A stretch of DNA of 64,000 bases from an uncultured Saprospiraceae bacterium. Its GTDB lineage: Bacteria; Bacteroidota; Bacteroidia; Chitinophagales; Saprospiraceae. Location of the stretch: contig CALGAW010000035.1 in assembly GCA_937959115.1 (NCBI GenBank), positions 124,001-188,000 of the forward strand, read 5' to 3'. The position numbers and the translations under genes were made by a program. Position 1 is the first letter of the stretch. Every line of letters begins with the position of its first letter. Positions 63,902 through 64,000 of the stretch are shown here, in pieces. The notes beneath the pieces are model-generated. The model was not told the DNA's origin. It did not search any database and was given only the letters and a program-made list of their open reading frames with translations.

Positions 63902-64000
63902 TAATCAAACCATACGTATTTCACTTAATTTCTTATGAATCAATATACTTTGTCCTAAGTGGAACAATTTATGCTAATTGATCGTAATTAAATAAAATAT

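Overview
The window looks like a chromosomal segment of a Bacteroidota (Bacteroidetes) genome, AT-rich and densely coding on both strands. The evidence is a type IX secretion (T9SS) locus with a giant type-B-sorted adhesin, a PorP/SprF protein and an OmpA protein, SprB-repeat secreted proteins, a class II HMG-CoA reductase beside a GYDIA-type GHMP kinase, single-polypeptide E1 alpha/beta 2-oxoacid dehydrogenases, and promoters of the TTG-N19-TAnnTTTG type. A Saprospiria/Chitinophagia- or Flavobacteriia-like relative is plausible, but I cannot fix the genus. No rRNA, tRNA, CRISPR array, prophage or intact insertion sequence was seen.

Layout. 1-3.8 kb: end of a CPA1-type cation/proton antiporter, a WaaE-like glycosyltransferase, a 700-bp non-coding stretch with two tandem terminator-capped repeat units, methylmalonyl-CoA epimerase and a D-2-hydroxyacid dehydrogenase. 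4-8 kb (minus strand): small membrane protein, fused E1 dehydrogenase, mnmE. 8.2-11.8 kb: a tandem pair of SprB-repeat secreted paralogues. 11.9-20.9 kb: metB-type PLP enzyme, HMG-CoA reductase and GHMP kinase (isoprenoid precursors), DUF1761 protein, PrsW-like protease, sugar-nucleotide transferase, rhomboid protease, cytochrome c/sugar dehydrogenase lipoprotein. 21-27.3 kb: DUF4139 protein, a structured poorly coding island with a small unknown gene and an orphan nucleotidyltransferase, aminopeptidase P, an unknown secreted protein. 27.7-32.6 kb (minus): second fused E1, enoyl-CoA hydratase and PaaZ. 32.7-35.7 kb: membrane protein, HhH protein, lpd (E3). 35.9-40.3 kb (minus): TPP riboswitch followed by thiS-thiC-thiD-thiE-thiG. 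40.4-49.9 kb: LEA-like repeat protein, flippase, trmB, glyA, prfC, DinB-like protein, small membrane protein overlapping murB, cytochrome-like lipoprotein. 50.2-62.5 kb (minus): 2968-residue adhesin, PorP/SprF, OmpA. 63 kb: nusB.

How the genes fit together: two E1 proteins and one E3 are present, but no E2, so the dehydrogenase complexes need partners elsewhere. The thiamine operon feeds the TPP-dependent E1 enzymes and is under TPP control, but no thiH/thiO/thiF is visible. The adhesin-PorP-OmpA set is a self-contained surface module. The most interesting observations are the tandem terminator-capped units just upstream of mce, the 25-of-25 co-occurrence of a second cysteine pair in the adhesin repeats, the internally duplicated LEA-like protein, and a strong orphan terminator in the 22.7-23.25 kb island. 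None can be claimed as a new system from sequence alone.
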